From: Chloroflexota bacterium
GTDB lineage: Bacteria; Chloroflexota; Anaerolineae; Anaerolineales; UBA4823
Reading direction: 5' to 3'
DNA length: 6,303 bases
Assembly: GCA_021849525.1 (NCBI GenBank)
Contig: JAJZSS010000103.1
Span: 1 to 6,303 of the forward strand
The notes beneath the pieces are model-generated. The model worked only from the letters and a program-made list of their open reading frames with translations. It was not told the origin of the DNA and made no database searches. Shown here piece after piece: positions 1 to 5,352 of the stretch. How positions within the stretch are numbered: position 1 is the stretch's first letter; the number at the start of each line of letters is the position of its first letter. Position numbers and translations under genes: made by a program.

Positions 1-1
1 T

Positions 2-388
2 GGTCTGTTCCTGATGTGGATGAATGTGATTCTGGTGCTCACGATCTCCATCTGTGGGGGTGCGATCCTATCCACATTGGCCAATGGGGTGCTGACGTTT
101 GGCTTGTATGGGGTGGCTTTCATTGGTGGATGGGTTGAGCAGTTCGGGGCAGTACTGAAGAATCCCACAGCGGTCAATATTGGGATCATAACTAGCCTGA
201 TCATGCCCAGCGAAGCCTTGTGGAAGCGCGCTGTCTACGAGATGCAGTCTCCGCTGGCAGCTGCCTTCGGCGTCACGCCATTTTCATCCGTATCCACTCC
301 CAGCCCACTCATGGTGATCTATGCGGGCATCTATACAGGAATCGCCATCGGTCTGGCAATCATTTTCTTCAACAAGCGCGATCTCTAA
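2..388 (+). CDS. ABC-2 type transporter permease, C-terminal part (5' end outside window)
   Basis: The reading frame is open from the left edge (first full codon at base 2) to a TAA at 386-388, giving the last 128 residues of a larger protein. The sequence is strongly hydrophobic, with about three membrane helices: one near the left edge (IL-VLTISICGGAIL), one through GVLTFGLYGVAFIGGW, and a last one at the C-terminus (VIYAGIYTGIAIGLAIIFF). It ends in FNKRDL, the short charged tail common to ABC-2 / NosY-like permeases. The loop containing SLIMPSEALWKRAVYEMQ looks like that of permeases annotated as multi-copper-enzyme-maturation type. Such proteins form the membrane part of an ABC exporter and pair with a separate ATPase, which would lie upstream. 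The substrate cannot be told. The gene is followed by an intrinsic terminator, so it probably belongs to a different operon from the genes downstream. Confidence 0.75.
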   Translation, partial: GLFLMWMNVILVLTISICGGAILSTLANGVLTFGLYGVAFIGGWVEQFGAVLKNPTAVNIGIITSLIMPSEALWKRAVYEMQSPLAAAFGVTPFSSVSTPSPLMVIYAGIYTGIAIGLAIIFFNKRDL

Positions 389-418
389 TCCATACCAACG
401 CACACATTCACCGCACAC

Positions 419-451
419 ATGCCCTGGCATCGTTGATCCAGGGTATTTTTT
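419..451 (+). terminator. Rho-independent terminator after the ABC permease
   Basis: A 9-bp stem (ATGCCCTGG at 419-427 with CCAGGGTAT at 438-446, one G-U pair) encloses a 10-base loop. Six T residues follow directly at 446-451. It lies 31 bases after the permease stop codon and separates that gene from the next block. Confidence 0.8.
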
Positions 452-535
452 AATATTCCTGCAACGTTTCTGGGTGGGAAGCATCCAACCAGTGTTATTA
501 AGCGTATCTTTACCAAGGTTATCTATTTACGCTGG

Positions 536-541
536 TAGAAT
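536..541 (+). promoter_or_regulatory. Possible -10 element for the phosphatidyltransferase operon
   Basis: TAGAAT at 536-541 matches the TATAAT consensus at five of six positions. It ends 10 bases before the ATG at 552, so transcription would begin within a few bases of the start codon. No convincing -35 box sits at the usual 16-18 base distance; TTTACC at 509-514 is 21 bases away. The alternative is a weaker -10 such as TATCTA near 520-525. The position after a terminator makes some promoter here likely, but this exact site is uncertain. Confidence 0.35.
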
Positions 542-551
542 TTCACTCATT

Positions 552-1733
552 ATGGAACTATCGAGCTCTTACCTCTCGCCTTCAATCTCCAGGCTCAAGC
601 TATTATGGCTGCGTTTTGGCTTATTGAGCCTTGTCCTCGTCGCTGGCGGCGCACTGGCGCTGCAATATAGCTGGGAGACGCGCTTCGCCCTGCGCTGGCT
701 GGCGCTGGCTGCTTCTGCGATCATCTATCTGATTGTGGTTTTCAGGATCGGGTTAAGCTATAACCACCGACCGGATGAGGTCAATCTGCTTCCCACCCTG
801 GGAGCCGGGAATCTGATGACCCTGGCGCGCGGCGTCTTTTTAGCAGCCCTGGTCGGCTTCCTTTTTTCACCCAAACCAACCGGCTGGTTGGCCTGGATTC
901 CTGGCATACTGTACACGCTGGCATGCGCTGCCGATTTCCTGGATGGCTACCTGGCGAGGCGTACCAATCACGTCACCCGCCTGGGGGAAATTCTGGATAT
1001 GAGTTTCGATGGTGTGGGAGTATTCGCAGCGGCTACCCTGGCTGTGCAATACGGGCAGGCCCCGGTCTGGTATCTCTTCATCGCTGCGGCGCGCTATGTA
1101 TTCCTCTTTGGCTTGGGGCTCCGGAAAGTGCTCGGTAAACCGATCTATCCGCTCCGACCATCTGTGATGCGCCGTGTGTTTGCCGGTTTACAAATGGGAT
1201 TCCTGGCAGTGATCCTGTGGCCGGTCATGGCTCCACCTGCCAGTCTGTTCGTCGCAACCCTTTTTGGAATTCCTTTTTTGGCCGGTTTCAGCCTGGATTG
1301 GCTGGTCGTCAGCGGAATCGTAAAGCCTGAGGGCGGCACAAGCACTCGGGCGGAATCAATTTCTTATAGTATCTCGAAATCTCTCCCGGTGCTTTTGCGC
1401 AGCAGTGTATTCGTTGTGATGATCTGGGTTTCATTGCTTGAGCTCCAACGACCTGCAATGCCAGTCTGGCTGCTGGTTCTGGAATGGATTGCGGCTCTGT
1501 TCGTGATATCCGGGACAGCCGGGCGAATTTTTGCAACCGGCGGTTTGATCTTGCTCGGAATCGGGCAGGTTTTTGCGCCCGTTCTGCCTGCCCAATATCT
1601 TTTAGCCATCCTCTTTACCGGGCTGCTGTTCCTGGGGAGTGGAAATTATTCACTCTGGAAGCCGGAAGATCTGGCCATTTATCGCCAACCTGGCACGCCT
1701 GGGACAAATCCTGAACAGGAAGAAGCAGAATGA
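552..1733 (+). CDS. CDP-alcohol phosphatidyltransferase with C-terminal membrane extension
   Basis: This 393-residue integral membrane protein carries the complete family signature D-x2-DG-x2-AR-x8-G-x3-D-x3-D at residues 128-153: D128, D131, G132, A135, R136, G145, D149 and D153. These residues bind metal and the CDP-activated lipid. Enzymes of this family transfer a phosphatidyl-type group from a CDP-lipid to an alcohol such as glycerol-phosphate, inositol or serine; the acceptor cannot be read here. Two membrane helices (about 15-38 and 44-66) precede the catalytic core. Four more (about 281-363) follow it, ending in GSGNYSLWKPED, which recalls DoxX-type membrane proteins. The family core is only about 200 residues, so the protein is unusually long. 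The frame is open further upstream, but an earlier start would run through the terminator and into the permease gene. ATG 552 is therefore chosen although it has no Shine-Dalgarno sequence, which fits a leaderless mRNA. It overlaps the next gene by 4 bases. Confidence 0.85.
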   Translation: MELSSSYLSPSISRLKLLWLRFGLLSLVLVAGGALALQYSWETRFALRWLALAASAIIYLIVVFRIGLSYNHRPDEVNLLPTLGAGNLMTLARGVFLAALVGFLFSPKPTGWLAWIPGILYTLACAADFLDGYLARRTNHVTRLGEILDMSFDGVGVFAAATLAVQYGQAPVWYLFIAAARYVFLFGLGLRKVLGKPIYPLRPSVMRRVFAGLQMGFLAVILWPVMAPPASLFVATLFGIPFLAGFSLDWLVVSGIVKPEGGTSTRAESISYSISKSLPVLLRSSVFVVMIWVSLLELQRPAMPVWLLVLEWIAALFVISGTAGRIFATGGLILLGIGQVFAPVLPAQYLLAILFTGLLFLGSGNYSLWKPEDLAIYRQPGTPGTNPEQEEAE

Positions 1734-2761
1734 AAAGTGTCGCCCGCACCTGGCCGCGCCAACCGCTCTGGCTGTACGCGATCTGGATCGCAGCCTTTGG
1801 GTTGTTGGTTTTGTCCGTCCGAGGCATCCCATTCCTGGATCTTGGTAAGGCTGTGGCAAACTTGCAGCCAGGCGCCTGGTTGATGCTGGGAGGGCTTAAT
1901 CTGGCGATTATTTTCATGCTTGCCGGGCGCTGGTGGCTGATCCTGCGCGCTCAGGGTCAACGAATCAATCTATTTCAGCTGACCGGATATCGCCTGGCAG
2001 CGTTTAGCGTCGCATATTTCACACCTGGCCCCCAGTTTGGTGGTGAACCGCTCCAGGTCCATCTCCTGCGCAGTCGCCACGGCATATCTAACTCAAAGGC
2101 AATCGCCTCAGTGAGCCTGGACAGGCTGCTCGAGCTCATCGCCAATTTTTCATTTCTTGCGCTTGGGCTATACATCTTGTTACAGTCCGGCTTGTTAGGA
2201 GCCTTGCCATCTGGTCAGGTGCTGGTAATAATACTGGGTTTGTTACTGCTTCCGGTTCTTTATCTGGCATTCCTGGCTAAAGGTAAAACGCCTCTCGCCG
2301 GAATTCTTAAGCAGATCCATCGCCCAAAATGGCAGTCGGTTAGCCAGGTTGTGGAAGAGGCTGAGGGCCTGGTCGGATCATTTTGCCGCCACAAGCCTCT
2401 CGCCCTGCTGGTGATTATCCTGCTTTCGCTTTTTACCTGGATAGCCATGATCACCGAATATACGCTCCTGTTAAATTATCTCGGTCTGGCAGCCTCACCA
2501 TCTCAGGCAATAATCGCACTCACCGCAGCCCGGCTGGCTTTTATTGTGCCCACACCTGGCGGTCTGGGTGCATTCGAAGCCAGCCAGGTTCTGGCTGCTG
2601 AAGCTTTGGGATTCAGTCCACTCAGTGGTCTGAGCGTCGCCCTGGTAATCCGGGCACGCGACCTCTTGATCGCGGGTACAGGTTTATGGCTGTCGGCAAT
2701 CTTTCTTAAGCTACCTTCGAATTTTGTTCAGGTTTCTCAGGCTATCGAGGAGGAGTTATGA
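1730..2761 (+). CDS. Lysylphosphatidylglycerol synthase TM-region (YbhN/AglD-like) membrane protein
   Basis: This 343-residue polytopic membrane protein has the hallmarks of the LPG_synthase_TM / UPF0104 family: TPGPQFGGEP at residues 98-107, SLDRLLEL at 129-136 and the C-terminal IVPTPGGLGAFEAS at 272-285. About seven to eight hydrophobic helices are visible. The length is that of the membrane domain alone; the cytosolic aminoacyl-transfer domain of MprF is absent, so lysine transfer to lipid is not predicted. Relatives without that domain are linked to lipid or glycolipid handling, possibly flipping, but many have no proven role. The start overlaps the preceding stop in an ATGA junction. 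AGGAAG at 1717-1722, 7 bases upstream, is a good ribosome binding site. The 4-base overlap with a CDP-alcohol transferase suggests that this protein acts on, or moves, the lipid made by that enzyme. Confidence 0.85.
   Translation: MKSVARTWPRQPLWLYAIWIAAFGLLVLSVRGIPFLDLGKAVANLQPGAWLMLGGLNLAIIFMLAGRWWLILRAQGQRINLFQLTGYRLAAFSVAYFTPGPQFGGEPLQVHLLRSRHGISNSKAIASVSLDRLLELIANFSFLALGLYILLQSGLLGALPSGQVLVIILGLLLLPVLYLAFLAKGKTPLAGILKQIHRPKWQSVSQVVEEAEGLVGSFCRHKPLALLVIILLSLFTWIAMITEYTLLLNYLGLAASPSQAIIALTAARLAFIVPTPGGLGAFEASQVLAAEALGFSPLSGLSVALVIRARDLLIAGTGLWLSAIFLKLPSNFVQVSQAIEEEL
2748..2753 (+). promoter_or_regulatory. Strong Shine-Dalgarno for the small membrane protein
   Basis: AGGAGG is the best ribosome binding site in the window, part of GAGGAGGAG. 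It lies 4 bases before ATG 2758 and 7 bases before ATG 2761, so the second ATG has the more usual spacing. The two starts differ by one methionine. Confidence 0.75.
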
Positions 2762-3090
2762 TGCAAAAAGCAGAGACTTCAATGGGTCCGATTCAGTTGG
2801 GCATCCTGCTCCTGGCATTGGCAACCGGTTTGATTCACATAGTGCTGGCAATTCCAGAGAACATGATCATGTTTTACTTGAATGGCGCCGGCTATATCCT
2901 GCTGGTTTTAGCGCTTTTCCTGCCGCAGCTCAAACAATATCGCAACCTGATCCGGTATGCCTTAATGGCTTTCACACTTGTCACCGTCCTGGCGTGGGTA
3001 GCCATCGGGATGCGCACTCCGATTGCCTATGTCGACAAGATTATCGAAGTCGCCCTGCTGGCTTTACTCTGGATGGACCGCGGGCGTTAG
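2758..3090 (+). CDS. Small four-helix membrane protein of unknown function
   Basis: The 110-residue protein has four predicted membrane helices, at about 11-31, 36-54, 63-82 and 88-105, joined by short loops. Conserved-looking features are a GLIHIVL segment in helix 1, FYLNGAGYILL leading helix 2, a basic loop (QLKQYRNLIR) and YVDKIIEVALLALL in helix 4. This pattern recalls a family of small four-helix membrane proteins, seen in archaea and Chloroflexota, that has no assigned function (DUF7475-like, from memory only). There are no catalytic motifs. It starts in a 4-base ATGA overlap with the preceding gene and has a strong Shine-Dalgarno, so it is certainly co-translated with the lipid-type membrane protein and may be an accessory subunit. 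ATG 2761 is an equally good start. Confidence 0.75.
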   Translation: MMQKAETSMGPIQLGILLLALATGLIHIVLAIPENMIMFYLNGAGYILLVLALFLPQLKQYRNLIRYALMAFTLVTVLAWVAIGMRTPIAYVDKIIEVALLALLWMDRGR

Positions 3091-3141
3091 CCAGGCACGA
3101 TCGCTGAAGGGCAAGTACCGGGCAATTGCAGGTAAGGGTTC

Positions 3142-3150
3142 TGATATACT
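3142..3150 (+). promoter_or_regulatory. Extended -10 promoter element before the methyltransferase
   Basis: TGATATACT contains TATACT (3145-3150; five of six to consensus) preceded by TG one base upstream, an extended -10. No good -35 is seen; extended -10 promoters can work without one. The -10 ends 8 bases before ATG 3159, so the transcript would begin almost at the start codon. It sits in the only sizeable gap of the gene block and may start a second transcript for the methyltransferase, ribA and reductase genes. Confidence 0.45.
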
Positions 3151-3188
3151 TGATCGTAATGAGCACGAATGCAGTCAATTACGATCAA
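3150..3188. repeat. 11-bp perfect inverted repeat spanning the methyltransferase start codon
   Basis: TTGATCGTAAT at 3150-3160 is exactly complementary to ATTACGATCAA at 3178-3188, with 17 bases between the arms. The left arm covers the expected transcription start and the first two bases of the ATG at 3159; the right arm lies inside codons 7-10. It could be an operator for a dimeric regulator. In a read-through transcript it could instead fold into a hairpin that hides the start codon. Only its existence is seen; its role is inferred. Confidence 0.5.
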
Positions 3189-3971
3189 ATCGCCCCGACC
3201 TACAACCGTCGTTTCGAAGGCGATCAACCCCAGCCCATCTTGAAAGCTTTACTGGACATAATCGGGTTATCTCAGATCCAGAAAGTACTGGAAGTCGGAT
3301 GCGGGACAGGATTCTGGTTGGCCGGCTTAGAAGCGATGGCGATTGAGCCAGCGGGCCTAAAATTATTCGGCCTGGATCTGTCCCGGGGGATGCTGCAGCA
3401 AGCCCGCGTCCGTAACGCGAATGTTGGTTTGATCCAGGGTCGAGCTGAATCACTTCCAATAGAGGAGGAAAGTTTCGACCTGATCTATTGCGTACACGCC
3501 CTGCACCATTTCACCAGGCAGCAAGAATTCGTCACTGGTTGCTTGCACTGGCTGAAGCCCGGCGGCATGCTGGCGCTTATCGGGAGTGATCCACATCCCC
3601 TTAACCCTTTCCGCCCGCGTGGCGAGTGGTACGTATATAAGTATTTTGAAGGTGTATTACAAACTGATCTGGCCCGCTTTCCATCCTGGGGTCAGGTTAC
3701 AAACTGGATGATTGGAGCAGGCTACGCCAGAATTGAATGGCAGCCAATCGAAGATCTGAACGATTCCTGGCAAGGCGTGCAGGTATTGGCAGACCCATTT
3801 CTAGATAAGAAAGCCACCTCGCAACTGGCTCTATTGAGTGAGGCGAATTACCAGGCCGGTCTGAATCGCATGCGCGCTGCTATCAATGCTGCACAGAATG
3901 CTGGTGTCGAGCTCGAGTTCCATTCTGTGATCCATATCGATATGCTGCTTGGCAAAAAATCGCCAGGCTGA
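3159..3971 (+). CDS. Class I SAM-dependent methyltransferase
   Basis: The 270-residue soluble protein has the Rossmann-type SAM-binding fold. VLEVGCGTG (residues 43-51) is motif I, D73 in FGLDLS would bind the ribose of SAM, AESLP (96-100) is the adenine-side loop, FDLIYCVHALHHF (106-118) is the strand-4 region and WLKPGG (131-136) is the post-motif turn. This is the UbiE/type-11 methyltransferase pattern; the substrate cannot be read. The N-terminus NYDQIAPTYNRRF matches the usual family beginning and supports ATG 3159. A TTG at 3126 is in frame but adds 11 untypical residues. There is no Shine-Dalgarno; a -10-like element lies close by, and an inverted repeat covers the start. The stop is 12 bases before ribA. 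Given its neighbours it may methylate a pyrimidine- or lipid-derived intermediate, but this is inference. Confidence 0.85.
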   Translation: MSTNAVNYDQIAPTYNRRFEGDQPQPILKALLDIIGLSQIQKVLEVGCGTGFWLAGLEAMAIEPAGLKLFGLDLSRGMLQQARVRNANVGLIQGRAESLPIEEESFDLIYCVHALHHFTRQQEFVTGCLHWLKPGGMLALIGSDPHPLNPFRPRGEWYVYKYFEGVLQTDLARFPSWGQVTNWMIGAGYARIEWQPIEDLNDSWQGVQVLADPFLDKKATSQLALLSEANYQAGLNRMRAAINAAQNAGVELEFHSVIHIDMLLGKKSPG

Positions 3972-3976
3972 GGAAG
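3971..3976 (+). promoter_or_regulatory. Ribosome binding site of ribA
   Basis: AGGAAG sits 7 bases before ATG 3984 and begins on the last base of the methyltransferase stop codon. The same hexamer with the same spacing precedes the gene at 1730. It supports ATG 3984 over the in-frame ATG at 4008. Confidence 0.7.
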
Positions 3977-3983
3977 TTATAGA

Positions 3984-4628
3984 ATGTCTAGACTTACAGT
4001 AAAACGCATGGTTTCCACTCGTATCCCTACGGAAGAGGGTGATTTCCAGCTATTACTCTATTCCAATAACCATGACCAGAAAGAGCACCTGGCCCTGGTA
4101 ATGGGTGACATCCGGGGTAAAAATGATGTCCTCGTGCGCTTGCATTCCGAGTGCTTTACCGGGGATGTGCTCGGCTCACGCCGCTGTGACTGTGGTGAAC
4201 AGCTCCACCAGGCCATGCAATTAATTGCTGAAGCCGGAGCCGGAGCGGTTATTTACTTACGGCAGGAAGGGCGAGGGATCGGCTTGCTGGACAAGCTGCG
4301 GGCTTACAACCTGCAGGATGAAGGCTATGACACGGTGGATGCCAATCTCCTCCTGGGACACCAGGCCGACGAGCGCGATTACACCGTCGCCGCTCGCATC
4401 CTGGAAGACCTGGGTGTGAAATCCATTTCACTCCTGACCAACAATCCGGATAAAATCGAGCACTTAAACGACCTGGGAATCCGCGTCAAGGAACGAGTCG
4501 AGCTTGAGCCAGTCATTTACGCCGATAATTTCAACTACCTGCTGACCAAAGTCCAGCGCATGAATCACCTGCTAAATCTGGACCCGGTTTCGATTCCTGC
4601 CCGTCACGCAAAGAATGTATCCATTTGA
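3984..4628 (+). CDS. ribA: GTP cyclohydrolase II
   Basis: The 214-residue protein aligns without gaps over its core with E. coli RibA, offset by +3. It opens the imidazole ring of GTP, releasing formate and pyrophosphate, to give 2,5-diamino-6-ribosylamino-4-pyrimidinone 5'-phosphate, the first step of riboflavin synthesis. Zinc ligands are C57, C68 and C70 in HSECFTGDVLGSRRCDCG. RQEGRGIGL (93-101) contacts the GTP phosphates. D129 and R131 in ADERD correspond to E. coli D126 and R128. Y108 in RAYNLQDEG equals E. coli Y105. TNNPDK lies at 152-157. The length is that of the stand-alone enzyme; no RibB (DHBP synthase) domain is fused. A 14-residue tail follows the usual end (HLLNLD), and its coding region overlaps the next gene by 14 bases. 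All key residues are present, so it should be active. Its neighbours are not a normal riboflavin operon. Confidence 0.95.
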   Translation: MSRLTVKRMVSTRIPTEEGDFQLLLYSNNHDQKEHLALVMGDIRGKNDVLVRLHSECFTGDVLGSRRCDCGEQLHQAMQLIAEAGAGAVIYLRQEGRGIGLLDKLRAYNLQDEGYDTVDANLLLGHQADERDYTVAARILEDLGVKSISLLTNNPDKIEHLNDLGIRVKERVELEPVIYADNFNYLLTKVQRMNHLLNLDPVSIPARHAKNVSI

Positions 4629-5334
4629 GACCTGGCTCTCCCAGGCACAGGACCATCTGGATAAAACAGGTCGTCCACTGGTGAGCCTGTGTTATGCCCA
4701 GAGCCTGGATGGCTCGCTGAGCGACCAGCCTGGAAAGCCTTTAAAATTAAGCGGTCCGCAATCGTCAGAGCTCACCCACCAATTACGCAGCCTGCATGCG
4801 GCAATCCTGGTCGGAGTCGGCACTGTACTGGCAGACAATCCGCGTTTGACAGCGCGGCTGCCAGGTAGAAAAACCAGCATCCCTCAACCGCGACCTGTGG
4901 TTCTGGACAGCGCTCTGCGCACCCCTTCCACGGCGCGCCTGATCCAGGGCGCCGAGAAATCACCCTGGATTGCGGCGACCAGCGCGGCTCCCGAAGATCG
5001 GCGCGCTGCGCTGCTGGCAGCCGGAGTGGAAATAATGGACTTACCAGTAGATGCGCAGGGCAAAGTTTCCTTGCCAGATTTACTGGTTTGCCTGGGGCAG
5101 CGCGGCATTTCCAGCCTGATGGTAGAGGGCGGGGCGCGCGTCTTGCAAGCATTTCTCGCCCAAAAATTAGCCGATCAGGTGATCATCACGATCGCCCCCC
5201 TGTTTCTGGGTGGCGTGCCGGTAATCGAGCCGTGGGGGAGAATTATCCAGCAGCCACTGAGGATGATCGAAGTTGGCTCGCAACAACTTGGCGCAGATCT
5301 TGTGATTTGGGGTCAGTGTATGGCTCCAGCCTAA
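4615..5334 (+). CDS. RibD C-terminal-type pyrimidine reductase, stand-alone
   Basis: The 239-residue protein is a dihydrofolate-reductase-like fold of the RibD_C family. It shows SLCYAQSLDGSLS (24-36), HAAILVGVGTVLADNPRLT (61-79), PVVLDSALRTP (94-104), LMVEGGARVL (168-177, NADPH-binding turn) and IAPLFLGG (193-200). Such enzymes use NADPH to reduce the ribosyl group of the pyrimidine made by GTP cyclohydrolase II to ribityl. The zinc deaminase domain that forms the N-terminal half of bacterial RibD is missing, so this resembles archaeal and fungal reductases, which act before deamination. It could also reduce a related compound rather than the riboflavin precursor. The start lies 14 bases inside the end of ribA without a clear Shine-Dalgarno, which suggests translational coupling to ribA. 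The pair probably works in sequence. Confidence 0.85.
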   Translation: MYPFETWLSQAQDHLDKTGRPLVSLCYAQSLDGSLSDQPGKPLKLSGPQSSELTHQLRSLHAAILVGVGTVLADNPRLTARLPGRKTSIPQPRPVVLDSALRTPSTARLIQGAEKSPWIAATSAAPEDRRAALLAAGVEIMDLPVDAQGKVSLPDLLVCLGQRGISSLMVEGGARVLQAFLAQKLADQVIITIAPLFLGGVPVIEPWGRIIQQPLRMIEVGSQQLGADLVIWGQCMAPA

Positions 5335-5352
5335 TCGAGTAATGAGGCGCCT

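Noticed and set aside
321..551. Upstream in-frame extension of the phosphatidyltransferase
   Set aside because: It would overlap the permease gene and run through the terminator hairpin; the extra residues look like out-of-frame translation, not a protein domain.
389..551. Riboswitch (for example FMN type) ahead of the operon
   Set aside because: Only a simple terminator hairpin is visible; the conserved multi-stem pattern of an FMN riboswitch is absent, and ribA itself has only a 12-base upstream gap.
3126..3158. TTG start for the methyltransferase
   Set aside because: It adds 11 residues that do not resemble the family N-terminus, and it would place the -10-like element inside the gene; ATG 3159 fits better.
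4231..4247. Tandem GCCGGA repeat in ribA
   Set aside because: It encodes an ordinary EAGAGAV stretch at a site where relatives carry similar small residues; it is too short to be a functional repeat.
4772..5152. Long minus-strand open frame opposite the reductase gene
   Set aside because: The plus-strand frame has clear family motifs; the opposite frame is arginine- and proline-rich without any domain, typical of a shadow.
5345..5352. Palindrome AGGCGCCT directly before the dehydrogenase ATG
   Set aside because: Eight-base palindromes are expected by chance in a window this long, and this one is accounted for by the GAGG ribosome binding site region.
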